Positions 41,176-52,194 of a stretch of 64,000 bases of DNA are shown here, piece by piece (the stretch's first letter is position 1; each line of letters starts with the position of its first letter). Below the pieces are notes generated by a model, which made no database searches, was not told the DNA's origin, and saw only the letters and a list, made by a program, of their open reading frames with translations. The DNA comes from Medakamo hakoo (taxonomy: Eukaryota; Chlorophyta; Trebouxiophyceae; Coccomyxaceae). Location: the NCBI GenBank assembly GCA_026636295.1, contig CP089454.1, positions 992,001-1,056,000 of the forward strand, read 5' to 3'. The position numbers were made by a program, and so were the translations under genes.

Positions 41176-43026
41176 TCAACCTTCGGCCGCGGCCGCGCCC
41201 GCAGCGGCCGCTGCAGCAACGCCCGCCCCGGCCGCGTGCCGGGCCGCCATCCTCTCACGGCCCAACTCCGCCGCTTTCACAGCGCTGGGCCCCACCGCCG
41301 CCAGGGCTTCCGCCGGCAGCTTGTGGCCGACCGCCCACCCCCGGCCCGACGCGACAGCCGCGTCGGCGGCGCGCGTCAGGTAGGAAGCTCCCCGGCCCTT
41401 TAGACTGCCAGCGCCGGCCGCACCGACGGCCGAAGCCAGGAGCGCGGCTTCGGCGTTGGACGGCAGCGGCAGGCCGAGCACGCCCGTCGACCAGAGGACG
41501 CGCGCCGCGTACGATGGCGGCAGCGACCCGGCGTTGGACCCGCCGCCGCCGCCTGCGGCTGCGGACGCGACCCGCGACGCAGCGCGCGCGGCCGACGCCG
41601 GCCACTCCACGGCGCCGGACTGGCCGGCCTCGGCCATGAGGGCGAGGCCGTGCAACGCGAACGCGGCTTCGCGCTGGTCTGGGCGGACGGCGGCCAAGGC
41701 GCGGACGGCCGCGACGGCCAGGCCGGGCGACAGGGGCGTGCCCAGGGAGCCGAGGGCGTGGAGCGCCGCCGCGACGTGGCGGGCGGACGGCGGGCGGGCC
41801 GCCGGCGGGGGCGGCTTGAACGGCGGCGCGCCCGCCGCCGCGTCGGCGGACGCGGCCAGGCGGGCGGCCAGGCCGTCCCGCAGGCCCACGGCGGCAGCGG
41901 CGATGACGGGCGGCTGCGGCGGGCGCTCACCCCCGCCGCCGCCGCCGCCGCCCTCGCGGTCGGCGAGCACGTGGAGGGAACACGCGGCCGACGCGACCGT
42001 CGCGGCGGCGGGCGCGGCCAGCGTGCCCGCAGGCCCGCCGCCCACCGCAGCAGCGGACGCCAAAGCCGCCGCGGCGCGGGCGGGCAGCGGCGCGCCGGAC
42101 AGGACGGCCGCGCGCAGGCCCGCGGCGGCCGCGGCGGGCGGCACGGCGCCGGCCGCCCGGCCGCCCACCAGGGCCCGCGCGCACGCCGCGCCCACGTCGC
42201 GCGGCAGCGGTGCTTTCAACAGGTTGGCCGCCGCCAGGGCCAGCTTGGACGCCGCGACTGCTGGCGCAGCGTCTGCGGAGATCGTGGGCAGCGCCGCGCG
42301 GGCGAGCGTGGCGACGCCCGACGGCCCGTCCAGCGGCCAGCGCGCCGCCGAGGCCGCACCCAACGTCGCGGCCGCCTCGGCCGGCGTCAGGCGGCCGGCC
42401 GCCGCCGCGCGTGTCACCGCTTCCGCCAGGCGGAACCGGCTGGCCTCGTGCGGCGGCGGCGCGCCGGTCGCGCGTAGGAAGCCGCGCAGGGCTGCGGCCG
42501 CCGCGACGCCGGCAGGGCCGACTGCGCGCGCGTCGGCGCCCAAGGCGCGTGGCGTCACCCGGCGGGACAGCGCGGCCGCCCAGGTGGACAGGCGGGCGGC
42601 CGCGTCGTCGGAGGTCAGGCAGTGACGGGCCAGGGAGGCGATGCGGGCCCACAGGGCGGCGTCTGCGTGTTGGGGTGTTGTTTGAGGGCGTGTGGATGGT
42701 TTGGGACGGGGTGGGCGCGAGTGCGAGCGCATCGCCCTCTCTTGCAAAACACTCTCACCGTCCTCCAGGCTCCAGGTCGCCGAATGGCGGTGTACCGCCC
42801 GGCTAAGAGCGCGGAGGGTGTGCGCCCGCTTCAGGTCGGCGGCCAACGTGGGCGTGGGCGTGGAGGGCGAGGGCGAGGGCGGCCGCGCGCCGACGGCGTC
42901 GGTCGGCGAAGACGAACAAGCGTCTGCCGAGCGGCCTGGGCTGGCTGTGGACGCCGGCCGGACCGCGGCCGCCGCAGCTGACGGCGTCAGCCTGCTCCTT
43001 GTTGTCGCGGCCGCGGCGCGCAGCAT
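41176..43026 (-). CDS. Organelle-type helical repeat protein, unknown function
   Basis: 584 residues from exons 42759-43026 and 41176-42662, joined G plus AC. The N-terminus MLRAAAATTRSRLTPSAAAA is basic, hydroxylated and without acids, like a mitochondrial or plastid presequence. The body is almost entirely helical, with repeated units of about 35-40 residues in the style 'SAxxVAxxLHALGSLGxPLSP' and 'YAARVLWSTGVLGLPLP'. Such alpha-helical repeats occur in organelle RNA-binding families (RAP, FAST-like, OPR) that help splice or stabilise organelle transcripts. No RAP domain or PPPEW-type OPR motif was found, so the family is not assigned. A Gly-rich loop breaks the middle. Convergent with the sirtuin gene and tandem with RbcX. 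Confidence 0.6.
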   Translation of the reverse strand: MLRAAAATTRSRLTPSAAAAAVRPASTASPGRSADACSSSPTDAVGARPPSPSPSTPTPTLAADLKRAHTLRALSRAVHRHSATWSLEDGESVLQERAMRSHSRPPRPKPSTRPQTTPQHADAALWARIASLARHCLTSDDAAARLSTWAAALSRRVTPRALGADARAVGPAGVAAAAALRGFLRATGAPPPHEASRFRLAEAVTRAAAAGRLTPAEAAATLGAASAARWPLDGPSGVATLARAALPTISADAAPAVAASKLALAAANLLKAPLPRDVGAACARALVGGRAAGAVPPAAAAAGLRAAVLSGAPLPARAAAALASAAAVGGGPAGTLAAPAAATVASAACSLHVLADREGGGGGGGGERPPQPPVIAAAAVGLRDGLAARLAASADAAAGAPPFKPPPPAARPPSARHVAAALHALGSLGTPLSPGLAVAAVRALAAVRPDQREAAFALHGLALMAEAGQSGAVEWPASAARAASRVASAAAGGGGGSNAGSLPPSYAARVLWSTGVLGLPLPSNAEAALLASAVGAAGAGSLKGRGASYLTRAADAAVASGRGWAVGHKLPAEALAAVGPSAVKAAELGRERMAARHAAGAGVAAAAAAGAAAAEG

Positions 43027-43216
43027 GGCGGGCTGGGCCTGTTGCGCGGCCGGCGCCCGTTCCTTCGCGCGCGCGCTGCGTCGTCGTCGCGACGCGTCGT
43101 TCGGTGTACTGTGGGGGCCCTGCGACCGACTGACCCACCACTCCCTTTTCCCATCAAAACTCTCACCACCCCGCCGTGCGCTCTCAAAGCGCGACCTACA
43201 GACAAAAGCTTCCCTC

Positions 43217-43843
43217 TCACGCCTCCTCCGCGCCGCCTCCACCACCCTCCCCCGTCGTCGTCACGCTCGCCGCCAGGCTCTCGTACGCCAGCTCCTTCAT
43301 CAGCGCCACGTTCGCGTCCGCCGTCCCCTGCACCGCCAGGCGCCGCGCCGAGTCCCACTCAAAGTCTTCGGCCGCGTATGTGTGGCGGACCTCCATCACG
43401 CGCCGCGCGACGCCCGGGTGGCGGCGCGCCAGCCCGGCCAGCCAGGCGTCGCCCGCCACGGCTCCACGGGCGGGCGGGCGGTCGGCGGCGGGCAGGGAAG
43501 AAGGCGACGCGCCCCCCTCGCCCGCGCCCGCGCCGCCCGGGTGGGCCAGCGGTGCGGGCCAGGCCTCCATGGCGGCCGCGAGCGCGTCGTAGGCGGGCTT
43601 GTCGTACGCGGCAAGGCCGCCGCGGCCGCTGCCCTCCAGCTGCGCGAGCACGATCTTGCCGGCGGCAAAGGAGAACAGGGAGCGGAGCGCGTCGGCGGCG
43701 ACGCGCTCGGGCGACCGGCCGCCGAAGGAGTCGCTGGGCACGTGCTGCTGGGCGGATCGGGGTGGGCGGGGGCGCGCGCGGTGCACGGCCAGCGCCCTCT
43801 TCTCCGCGCCCGTCGGCGGGCGGGCGGGCGCCAGTGCGCGCAT
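43217..43843 (-). CDS. RbcX-type Rubisco assembly chaperone
   Basis: 208-residue protein. RbcX dimers clamp the C-terminus of newly folded Rubisco large subunit in the stroma and promote octamer assembly. The region SFGGRSPERVAADALRSLFS followed by FAAGKIVLAQLEG matches the first helices of plant and cyanobacterial RbcX. HPGVARRVMEVRHTYAAEDF followed by EWDSARRLAV and ANVALMKELA match the last helices, close to the plant form with its EDFEWD segment. A Gly/Ala/Pro insert with ASPSSLPAADRPP lies between helices. The start was taken at MRALAPARPPTGAEKRALAV, which leaves a plausible basic transit peptide. Longer starts would run into the divergent 5-phosphatase gene, 211 bp away. Intronless. Confidence 0.78.
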   Translation of the reverse strand: MRALAPARPPTGAEKRALAVHRARPRPPRSAQQHVPSDSFGGRSPERVAADALRSLFSFAAGKIVLAQLEGSGRGGLAAYDKPAYDALAAAMEAWPAPLAHPGGAGAGEGGASPSSLPAADRPPARGAVAGDAWLAGLARRHPGVARRVMEVRHTYAAEDFEWDSARRLAVQGTADANVALMKELAYESLAASVTTTGEGGGGGAEEA

Positions 43844-44054
43844 GTGGGGGGCGGCCCCGTTGAGAGCGCGCGCGCGTGCGCAGAGGGAAAACCAGAGTGA
43901 GGGCGAGCGGGCCTGCACACACAAAAAAGCGACGGAGAGGCGCGCTCCGCTGCGGGAGGGGAACGCAGCCCTCTCTCTCCCTCCCTCACTCCTCTGTGCC
44001 TGCGTATGCACACAGGAGTCTACCCCCCTGCAGCGCGCCTCAACAGAAACAGGC

Positions 44055-47000
44055 ATGGGCGACGAGTTCCAGGCGAGTTGTTTGTTGTGTCGCGGTCAAT
44101 GCCTCCCTCCCCTTTCCCTGCGACGGGGGGCCCGCGGCTGGCGTGCCTGGGGCCTCGCTCGCCCTGACGTGTACGCGAGGTTCACGCTCAATGATCAGGA
44201 GATCGGTTGGCGTGCGCGGCGGAGGAAGAGCGCGGCTGAGCTCGTTCCCTGGCAGTGCACATGGGGGGCACCCGCGGGTCCTCCGCGCTCACCCTCCCTG
44301 CCCTTCCTTCCCTTCCCTCCACCCACTCTCACCCCGCCAGGACCTCCTCCCCGCCGAGGTCGCCCGCTCGCCGCCGTCCGTGCCGCGGCCGATGCGGCCG
44401 GCACCACCGCCCCCGCCGGGTCCGTTGGAAGCGGCGCGGACGGCGGCAGCAGCCCCGTCCCCACCACCAGGCCGGCCGTGCACCACCACCACCACCATCA
44501 CGCCGACGCCCGCCGAATCGGCGCTCTTCTCCGAAGCCGACGCCGACGGCGACGGCCGCGTAGCGGGAGCGGAGGCCAAGGCCTTTTTCGAGCGGACGGG
44601 TCTACCGCCGGCAACTCTAGCCGCCGTCTGGGACGCGGCCGTCGCGGCGGCGGGCGCGGACGGGAGCGATGCCCCAGGCACTGGGCTCGGCCCTGTCGCC
44701 TTTGCCGCGGCCTGCCGCCTTGCCGCCATCGCCCAGGCGGGTGGGCGCGTGGAAGCGGGCGCGGCGGCCACGCGCACGGGCGGACCTCCACCTGCCCTGG
44801 CGCCGGCCGTGCCAGCCAATGTCACGGCCGGCCCGCGCCTGGAGCGCGCGCCGACGGTCGGCGACGCTGCTGCGCCCTCCCTCTCCCGCCGGCGGTCGTC
44901 GTCGGGGGCCGGTGGTGCGGGCGTGGCGTCGGCGGCTGCTTCGGGCGAACTGGCTGGAAATGGGGCGGGTAGCTTAGTCGACGACGCGTGGGGTGGGAGC
45001 GCCTTGCCAGTCGTGGCCGGCGTGGGCGGTGGCACTGCTGGTGGTGCGACCGCCGCGACCGCCGCCACCGCCAGCGGCCCGCTCGACCCACCGCCGCCCG
45101 TCCCGCCTCCAGCCCCTCCCACCTCCCGGCCCACCTTGCGCCACGCGTCCACGGCCGCGTCGGGCCGCCTGGACAGCGCGGTGGCTGGCAGCGGTGCGGC
45201 AGCGGCGGCGCTGAGCGCGCGTGAGCCCGTCGCGGTCGACGTGCGCTGCGCGCCGCTGCGCCCAAAGGAGGGCGCACGCCTGGCGCGCCTGGCGTGCGGT
45301 GGAGGCTGCATTTTCGCGGCTCCCTCCCTGGGTGGCGGCGCGCTGCAGTGGGCGGGTGCAGACGACGGCCGGCCGGCCGTGCCGTCCGGCGCGCCGCGCG
45401 CGGCCGCGCCCGCGCCGGGCGAAGACGCCGACGCCGCACCATCCGCCGAGGTTCACCCGCCGCCCTCCGCCGGCGGCAGTGGGCGGGCGCCCACCGCGAC
45501 GGCGGTCCTGTACGAAGCGCCGCCTGATCCCTCATCCAGCGGCGGTGGCGCCCTGTGGCTGGGCTTTGACGACGGCCGGGTCGCGCGGTACGACCTGTCC
45601 GCGCCGGGTGCGTACGCTTCGTCCGCCCACCCCGCGTCCTGGCTGGCCCACCGCGGCGTCGCCGTCACGGCTTTGGCCCTGACCCTGCGCGGCGAACTGT
45701 GGACGGGCAGTGCGCGCGGCGCCGTGCGTGTGTGGCGACCGGCGTCAGGGCGGAAAAAGTGGCCGCCCGCGGCCGCGGCGGCGGGCGGTGGAGACGTGCC
45801 CTCCACCGCGCCGTCCTCCTTCACCTCGGTCGGCAGCGGCGGCGCCGACGCCCTGGCCGCCTCTGCCGCCGGCGCAGCAGCAGACCGGGACCGCCCACGC
45901 GAGCTGCGCCGCCTGGGCGGCGCCCGCCCGCACGGGTCGGCTGTCCTGGCGCTGGTTGCGCCGTCGCCCGGCTCGACCGTCTGGTCGGTCGGCGGCGGGC
46001 GGTCGGTGTGCGTGTGGTGCGCGCGGACGGGCGCGTGGCTGGGCGTCATCGAACCGCCCGGCGCGTCGTCCGCCGCGCCGCCGTCCTTCACCGCGCCCCC
46101 ACCCCTGGCACCCGGCGGCGGGCCCAGCGGCGGCGGCGCCGTCGCGGCGTCGGACGCCATCGGCGCGTGGGACTATGACTCGTGGGGGGACGGCGGCTCT
46201 TCCGCCGCCCTCTCCGCCCTGGGCCCCGACCCGCGCCGCTCCGGTGGAGCCATCGACCCGACTGTGGGACTGGAAGCCGATGCGGCCACCGGCGCGCCCG
46301 TGGGCGTCCCCCCACCCGCCGACCGGCCGCGGCTGGAGGCCGACCAGCGCGCGTGGGCGGCCGGCGCCGACACGCGCTCGGCCGAGCTGCTGGGCTCCGT
46401 CGCCGCGGCCGGCGGCAAAGCCGTCGAGTCGGCTGGCAAGGCGGCGAGGTTGTTGGGACGGCTGGGCGCTCGCGTTGTGAGAGGCTTAGGCGGTGGCGGC
46501 GGCGGCGGCGGTGGCTGGGAGGCGGCGGGCGGCGGCGAGGGCGCGGCCGCGCCGCTGCGCGCGCTGGGCGCCGACCCGGCCGACGACGATGTCACCCGCG
46601 CCGCCGGCGGCCCGTCCGCCGTCGCCCTGGCCACCGCCGGCGTGGCCGCCATCGATGTAGGAGACGGCGGCCCCGGCGCCGCCGTCGCGGCCGCGGGCCG
46701 GGCGGACGGCGGCGGCGCGCGCTGCCTGGCGGCCCTGCCGGACGGGACCGTCGTCGTCGGGTTCAAGGCCGGGCGCGTGGACGCGTACTCCCCGCTCGGC
46801 CGGCGGCTGTGGAGCGTGGAGCTCCGCCGCGGCCTGGCGTGCCTGGCGGCCGTGCACCCCCCTGGATCCTCGCCATGCTCCGCTCCTCGCATCTGGGTGG
46901 GCCTGGCCGACGGCGGCCTGGCCGTGCTGGACGCGGCCAAAGCCGGCGCGGCGCTCGGGGCGTGGCGCGCCCACCCGGGCGGCGCGACGGTGGCACTCTC

Positions 47001-48756
47001 ACCCGCCGGCGCCCGCCTGGTCTACTCCCTGGGCGCGGACGGCACGGTGAAAGCCTGGTCGGCGGCCAGTCCGTCCCCGAGCGATGTCGACGGCCGGGTG
47101 GCCCTGGCGGCGGCGCTGCCGCGGCTCACCGCCACGGAAGCCGTGTCCGCCCTGGCCCTGACCTGGAACGTGGGCCAGGCCCGGCCGCCGCCGACCTCGC
47201 CCCTGTTCGCGTGCGTGGCCGACCTCGCGTCGGGCGCGGACATTGCGATTGCGTGCTTGCAAGAGATTGAAATGGGGTCGGGGTCCGTCGCCCTGGCCGC
47301 CGCCCGCGAAGCCGTCCTGCCGTCGTCCCAGGAGCGCGGCAACGCGACGGCGCAGTGGTGGGCCGCCTCGCTCCAGGCCGCGCTCGGCGGCCCGGGCGCC
47401 TGGGCCCGCGTCGGGCTGCGCCAGCTGTCCGGCATGCTGGTGCTCGTGTATGCGAGGGTCCACCTCGCCCCCGCCGTCGGCGACGTGCGCACGTCCGCGG
47501 TGCCGACGGGCGTGCTGGGCGTGGGCGGGAACAAGGGCGGGGTGGGCGTCAGTTTTTCCGTCCACCGCGTGCGGTGCGCGGCCGTGTGCGCGCACTTGGC
47601 CGCCCACCAGGGCGCCGTGAGCGCGCGCAACGCCAACTGGGCGGCCATTGCCCGTGGCTTGGCCTTTGATGCCAAGCCCTGGTACGACTTGGGCGGGCCC
47701 AGCGTGGGCGAGGAGGCGGGCGGCGGGCACGGCGGCGGCGGCGCGCCCGCACCCCTCCCGCCGCCGCGCCGCGGGTCGGCCGCCGCGGCCACGACCAGCC
47801 CCGGCACCACCCGCGGCCGGTGGGACTCGTCCGACGACGAGGACGGGTCCACCTCCCCCTCTGGCTCTTCCTCCGAAGACGCGGCGGCGGCGGGCCCGCC
47901 GCCCGACGAGGGCGCCGGCCTGGCCGCGTGCGACGCCGTCGTGTGGGGCGGGGATTTCAACTACCGCATCGACCTGCCGTATGAAGACGTCGTGTCCGCC
48001 GCGGCGTCCGGCGACCTCGCCCCCCTGCTGGCGGCCGACCAACTGGCCGCGGCCCGGGCGGCCGGCCGCGCCTTTGTCCGCCTGCGGGAAGCGGCCATCG
48101 CCTTTCGGCCGACCTACAAGTTCGACAAGGGCGACCCGCGCCCGACCGCGTACGACACCTCCGAAAAGCGGCGGGTCCCCGCCTGGACGGACCGCATCCT
48201 GTTCCGCGGCTCCCGCGAGGGGGGCGCCGAGGGCGGGGGCGGGGGGGGCGGCCCCGGCCCGACCGCCACCGTCGACGCGACGGGGTACGGCTGCCTGCCG
48301 GAGGTCTGCGACTCGGACCACAAGCCCGTGTGGGCCGCGCTGCGCCTGGGCCTGGCGGTCGCGCCGCCGGGCGCTGCGCGGGCGGCGGCGGCGGACGCGC
48401 TGGACCGTGCGGTGCCGGCTGTTTCGGCGGGGCCGGCCCCGTCTGCATCCCTGACGCCGGCTGCTCTGTCCCTGGGCGGGCGGGACGGCGTGACCGCCGC
48501 CGCCACGCTGGCCAACACGTCTTCCGCCCCGCTCGCGTGGCGGGTTGTGGGCGCCGACGCCGACTGGCTCGACCTGGCCCCCCTGGGCGGGCTGCTGGCG
48601 CCTGGCGCGTCCGCCACGCTCGTCGCGGAAGCCGCCCTGTCCGACGACGTGTTTTACAGCCAGTCCGTCCAGCGGGCCGTGGCCTGCACGGTCGTGGCCG
48701 TGAGTGGCGGTGGGCAGGTGTGGACGGGGAGGCTGGAGGTCACGCTGGATGGTTGA
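44055..48756 (+). CDS. Inositol-polyphosphate 5-phosphatase with EH-like, beta-propeller and ASH domains
   Basis: 1477 residues. Exon 1 is only 18 nt (MGDEFQ) and ends at a GC donor (CAG then GCGAGT). Exon 2 is 44341-48756. Near the N-terminus an EF/EH-like module carries the loop DADGDGRVAGAE (about residue 70). Residues about 280-930 form WD40-like repeats (WLGFDDGRVARYD, LWTGSARGAVRVW, VWSVGGGRSVCVW, RIWVGLADGGLAV). The 5-phosphatase follows: TWNVGQ (about 947), LQEIEMG, GGDFNYRIDLP (about 1208), PAWTDRILFRG and SDHKPVWAAL. The tail is an Ig-like ASH/MSP domain ending FYSQSVQRA. Plant 5PTase12-14 (FRA3) share the WD40 plus phosphatase layout. The enzyme should remove the 5-phosphate of inositol phosphates or phosphoinositides. 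Confidence 0.88.
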
Positions 48757-49410
48757 GATGTTTTCATTTTTTTACACACGCGCGGTCCGTCGTCGTGTGA
48801 GCCTGTAGTATGAAAAGCGTATGACGGGGTTGTGAGTGTCGGCCCCGCTTTGACAAAGCGCCGGGTTGGAGAGCGAGCAAAGGTCGCGGCCCCGCGGAAA
48901 CGCTTCGGTACTAGAGGCGGAAAACGGCGCGGCCGCGTGCACGCAGGCAAAAAAGAGAAGCTCTTTTCGGGCGCCCGCGCACGCAGCGCAACGCCTGCGT
49001 CAGTTGATCTGGCACGGTTATGACTCAATGAACACTCCATAGGAAACACTGGACGTGTGAAACGCTCCGGTGGGAGGGAGTGCGATCTTAAGACCGTGCG
49101 CGCGCGCGTGTGGCGGGATGGGGATGATGGCCGGGGTTGGCTAGGGGGAGGGGGGCAGAGCCGTCGACGGCAGCAGGGTGCGACAGCAAAACGCGACCCG
49201 CGTTCGGAGGCTGCGGCGCCTGGACTGGCACGCCTACCACGCGCCCGAGCTTGTTTCATACCTGAGAGGAGCCGGGACAGACGGGCGGGCTGTGCACGTG
49301 CGCGTGCGTGGCTCGACTTTGCATGCATCAAAAAGAAAAAAAAAAGGAGCGCATGTGAGGCACAGCCGACGACGACGCCTGCACACATTTCCTTCCATTT
49401 TTTTTGTGTA
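48757..49410 (+). other. 654-bp intergenic region upstream of the HVA22/REEP gene
   Basis: Tandem plus-strand genes on both sides. The sequence is less GC-rich than coding DNA, and no protein-like frame was found. The end (TTTTTTTTGTGTAATGCAG) doubles as a splice-acceptor-like site just at the proposed start codon, so an upstream non-coding exon is possible. Confidence 0.35.
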
Positions 49411-50253
49411 ATGCAGGCCCTCGCTCCTTTAGCCGCGCAGGCCGCCCAGGCCGCCGGCTTGCAGCTGTTGCTCCAGCCCAAGGTCGCCGACGCGGCATGG
49501 TGAGTTTGGCGGGCAGGGTGTCGGCCGAGGAGAACAAACGCTGGCGCTCGTTCTTCCCATGCCCTCGCACCCGAGGCCCGCGCCCCGCCCCACCCACCCC
49601 CGCCCACCCACCCCCCGCCCCACGCACGCCACAGCGTCCTCCTGGGCGTCGTCCGCCCGGCCTACCACACCGCGGCCGCGGCCGACGCGTCCACCCCCAC
49701 CTCCGACGCGGACCGCCGCAAATGGGGCCGGTACTGGGCCACGCTCGCCGCGGCGGCTGTCGTCGAAGCTGCGCTGCTGCGGCTGTGGGCCGGCGGAGGG
49801 AGTGGCGGCCACCACCCGCCGCGCCCGCCACCCCCACCCCCACGCCCGGGCGCCCCGCCCGCCCTGACCTACTCCCACGCCCGCCTGGCCTTCGTCATCT
49901 GGCTCGTCTCCCCACGCACGCGCGGCGCCGCGCGCCTGTACGGCGCCGCCGTCCGCCCCGCCGCCGCGGCCGCGTCGCCCTGGGTGGCCGCCCTGTCGGC
50001 CGACGTGGGTGCGTTCCTGGACAAGACGGGGCTGGCGACGCTGGCCGACGGCGTGCACCTGGCCCTGACGTCCTTGCCAGGCCTGGGCTGGCTGTTGGGC
50101 GGTGGGGACCCGCCGCGCCCGGACGGCGAGGCCGTGCCGTGGAGGGACGAGGGCGGGAAGGGCGCGCGCGCGGCGCGGGCGGCCAAAGACGCGGCGAAGA
50201 AAGCGATGGGCGCCGCGAAAAGAGTGGTGACGGGCGGGGGCGGGGACGGGTGA
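49411..50253 (+). CDS. TB2/DP1/HVA22 (REEP-like) ER-shaping protein
   Basis: 235 residues from exons 49411-49499 and 49635-50253, joined TG plus C to give Cys. The family shapes ER tubules through hydrophobic hairpins, and plant HVA22 is ABA-induced. Family signatures are the segment after the splice (VLLGVVRPAYHTAAA), RRKWGRYWATLAAAAVVEAA for the second hairpin, and LAFVIWLVSPRTRGAARLYG, equivalent to the conserved 'W...P...GA..IY' block. A His/Pro linker sits in the loop. An amphipathic helix and an Ala/Lys tail end the protein. The start gives MQALAPLAAQ, a short helix as in HVA22. The intron position is supported by strict frame closure. Convergent with the WD40 gene, 80 bp apart. Confidence 0.82.
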
Positions 50254-50333
50254 GAGTGGGGGGGGGGGGTGAGCGGGGGTTGGCGGAAGGGGGGAAAACT
50301 GTGTGTTTTTGTGTGTTGCTTTTCTCATTGCTC

Positions 50334-52085
50334 TCACTCTCCGCCCCCGCCCTCGCCCTCTTGCCCCGCCGCGGCGGGCGGCGGGCGCGGCCCCCCGCCC
50401 TCCGCCGCGGCCGTGGCGGCCGCCGGCGTCGGCCCGAACTCAGTCGCTTCGAACCGGAACACAAAGCCGCCGCCCACCGCGACGGACAGGTGGCGGCCGT
50501 CGTCGGACAGGGCGACGGACCGGACGGGCCCGCCGACGCGCGGCGGGGCGAGGCGGGCGAGCGTCGGGGCGGGCGCCGTGGACGCCGGCGACGCGGCGGC
50601 GGCGGCGCCGCCGCCGCGGCGGTTCACGGCCGCGCCCACGTCAAAGACGAACGCTTCGCCCGCCGGGCTGCCGGCAGCGAGCAACGCGCCGTCCGCGGTG
50701 ACGGCCAGGGCGGCGGCGGACGGGCCCGGGTGGTGCGGCGGCGCGGGCCCGTGGCCGGGGACGCGCCAGGCCGCCAGGACGGCGGGCGCGGGCGCGGGCT
50801 CCCCTTCTTCGCCCAGCCCGCCCCACACGACGACCCGCCCGTCCGCGTGCTTGACGGCCAAGCGCCCGCCGTCGGGGCCCAGGAAGGCCAGGGCGTCGAC
50901 GGGCGTCGAGGAATGGGTGGCGTCGGCCAGGGTTGGACCGGCGTCGGCGTCGCCGGGGAGGGGGCGGAGCGGGAGCGGGGCGGCGGGCGGACTGGCGGGC
51001 GGCGGACCGGACGGGTACGCTCCCCCCTCCTCCACCGTCCCCGGCGGCGGCAGGGCGACCAGGCGCACGGACCCGTCGACGCTGCCAACCGCCAGGCTGC
51101 GCCCAGACGGGTGGAAGGCGATGGCCGTCCCGCCGGGCGCGGCCCAGGCGGCCAGCGGGGCTTCCGCGGCCGCGGCCCAGGCCCGCAGCGCGCCGGACGC
51201 GTGCAGCGCGGCGACGACGCCCGGCCGGGCCGCGCCCGTGCCCGAGACGGCGAGGACGGGTCCGTCCTCACTGTCGCCAGTCATGCGAAAAGCCACGCGC
51301 GCTTCGGAGACGGAGATGAGGGAGAGGGCGCCGTCCCGGCCGCCGACGGCCAGCCACGCGTCGCCGTGGGGTTGGGCGCCCGGCGGCGCGGCGGTCCACG
51401 CGCACGCGGTCAGCGGGGCCGGAGAATTGGGCGGGGGCGCCGAGGCAGTGCTCCCATCCGCTCCAGGGTGCGTGTACTGGACAACGATGCCGACAAAGTC
51501 GCCGAAATGGCAGTCGTCGTAGACGGTCGCCTGGGTGGCCGATGCGTTTTTTTGGGGTGGGTGGGGTGGATGGAGTGTTTGAAAGGGTTTCCGGCTGTCG
51601 ATTGCGTTTTATGGTCGACGTCGCCCGCCTCTCCCTCCCCTCCCGGTCTCACCTGGTCCCCGCCCACGCTGGCAAAAAGATTGGATGCCGCAGGCTCCAC
51701 TGTGTTGAAGGCCATGCAGGAGACAGGGGCGCCGTGGGACTCCTGGAGTGTTTTTTTTGTGTGTGGTGGCGCGTTTTCGTGAGCAAAAACGATGGGAGGA
51801 GCTTGCAGGGCGGACGAGAGGCTGGCGTTGATTATGTTGCTCTCAGCCTCAAGAGCATGGCCTTATGCTGCTAGCGGACGGAGTTGAGAGGGGGGAAAGA
51901 CAGCATTGCGGCCGCCGTGTTGGCGCCCACGCCGCACGCCGCATTGAAAATTCTCTCCACACACGGACCTTGACGACCGTGCGCGGCCGCAGCGACGCCA
52001 GCGCGCTCCGCCTGCACGTGTCCAGGCCATGGGCCTTGAGGGCCGCCGCACGGGACGCGTACCGGGCGGCGGCGTCCACGTTCAT
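50334..52085 (-). CDS. WD40-repeat protein, EED/LRWD1-like
   Basis: 467 residues from exons 51969-52085, 51653-51742 and 50334-51530, all phase 0. Each blade segment is recognisable: SHGAPVSCMAFNTVEPAASN then LFASVGGDQATVYDD, then HGDAWLAVGGRDGALSLISV, TAIAFHPSGRSLAVGSVDGS, LAVKHADGRVVVWGG and a final HLSVAVGGGFVFRFE. The first blade resembles those of EED/ESC and LRWD1 proteins, chromatin-associated beta-propellers, but paralogue identity is uncertain. The first intron has an unusual GTCCGT donor. An alternative splice (donor GTGTGT, acceptor CATAAG) would insert about 40 residues, and I prefer the shorter form because KESHGAPVSCMAFNT is the expected blade start. The N-terminus has no targeting signal. 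Confidence 0.65.
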
Positions 52086-52194
52086 GGCGGCCTGTTTTTT
52101 TTGTTTTTCTTCGAGAGCGCGTTTGTGCGAGTGCGCAGCGAAAAACAGGCAAGCACACGCCCGCGCCTCCACTTTGCATTACACACCACACGCC

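Noticed and set aside
46999-48321. Minus-strand open frame inside the 5-phosphatase gene
   Set aside because: Shadow of the catalytic domain, with no motifs of its own.
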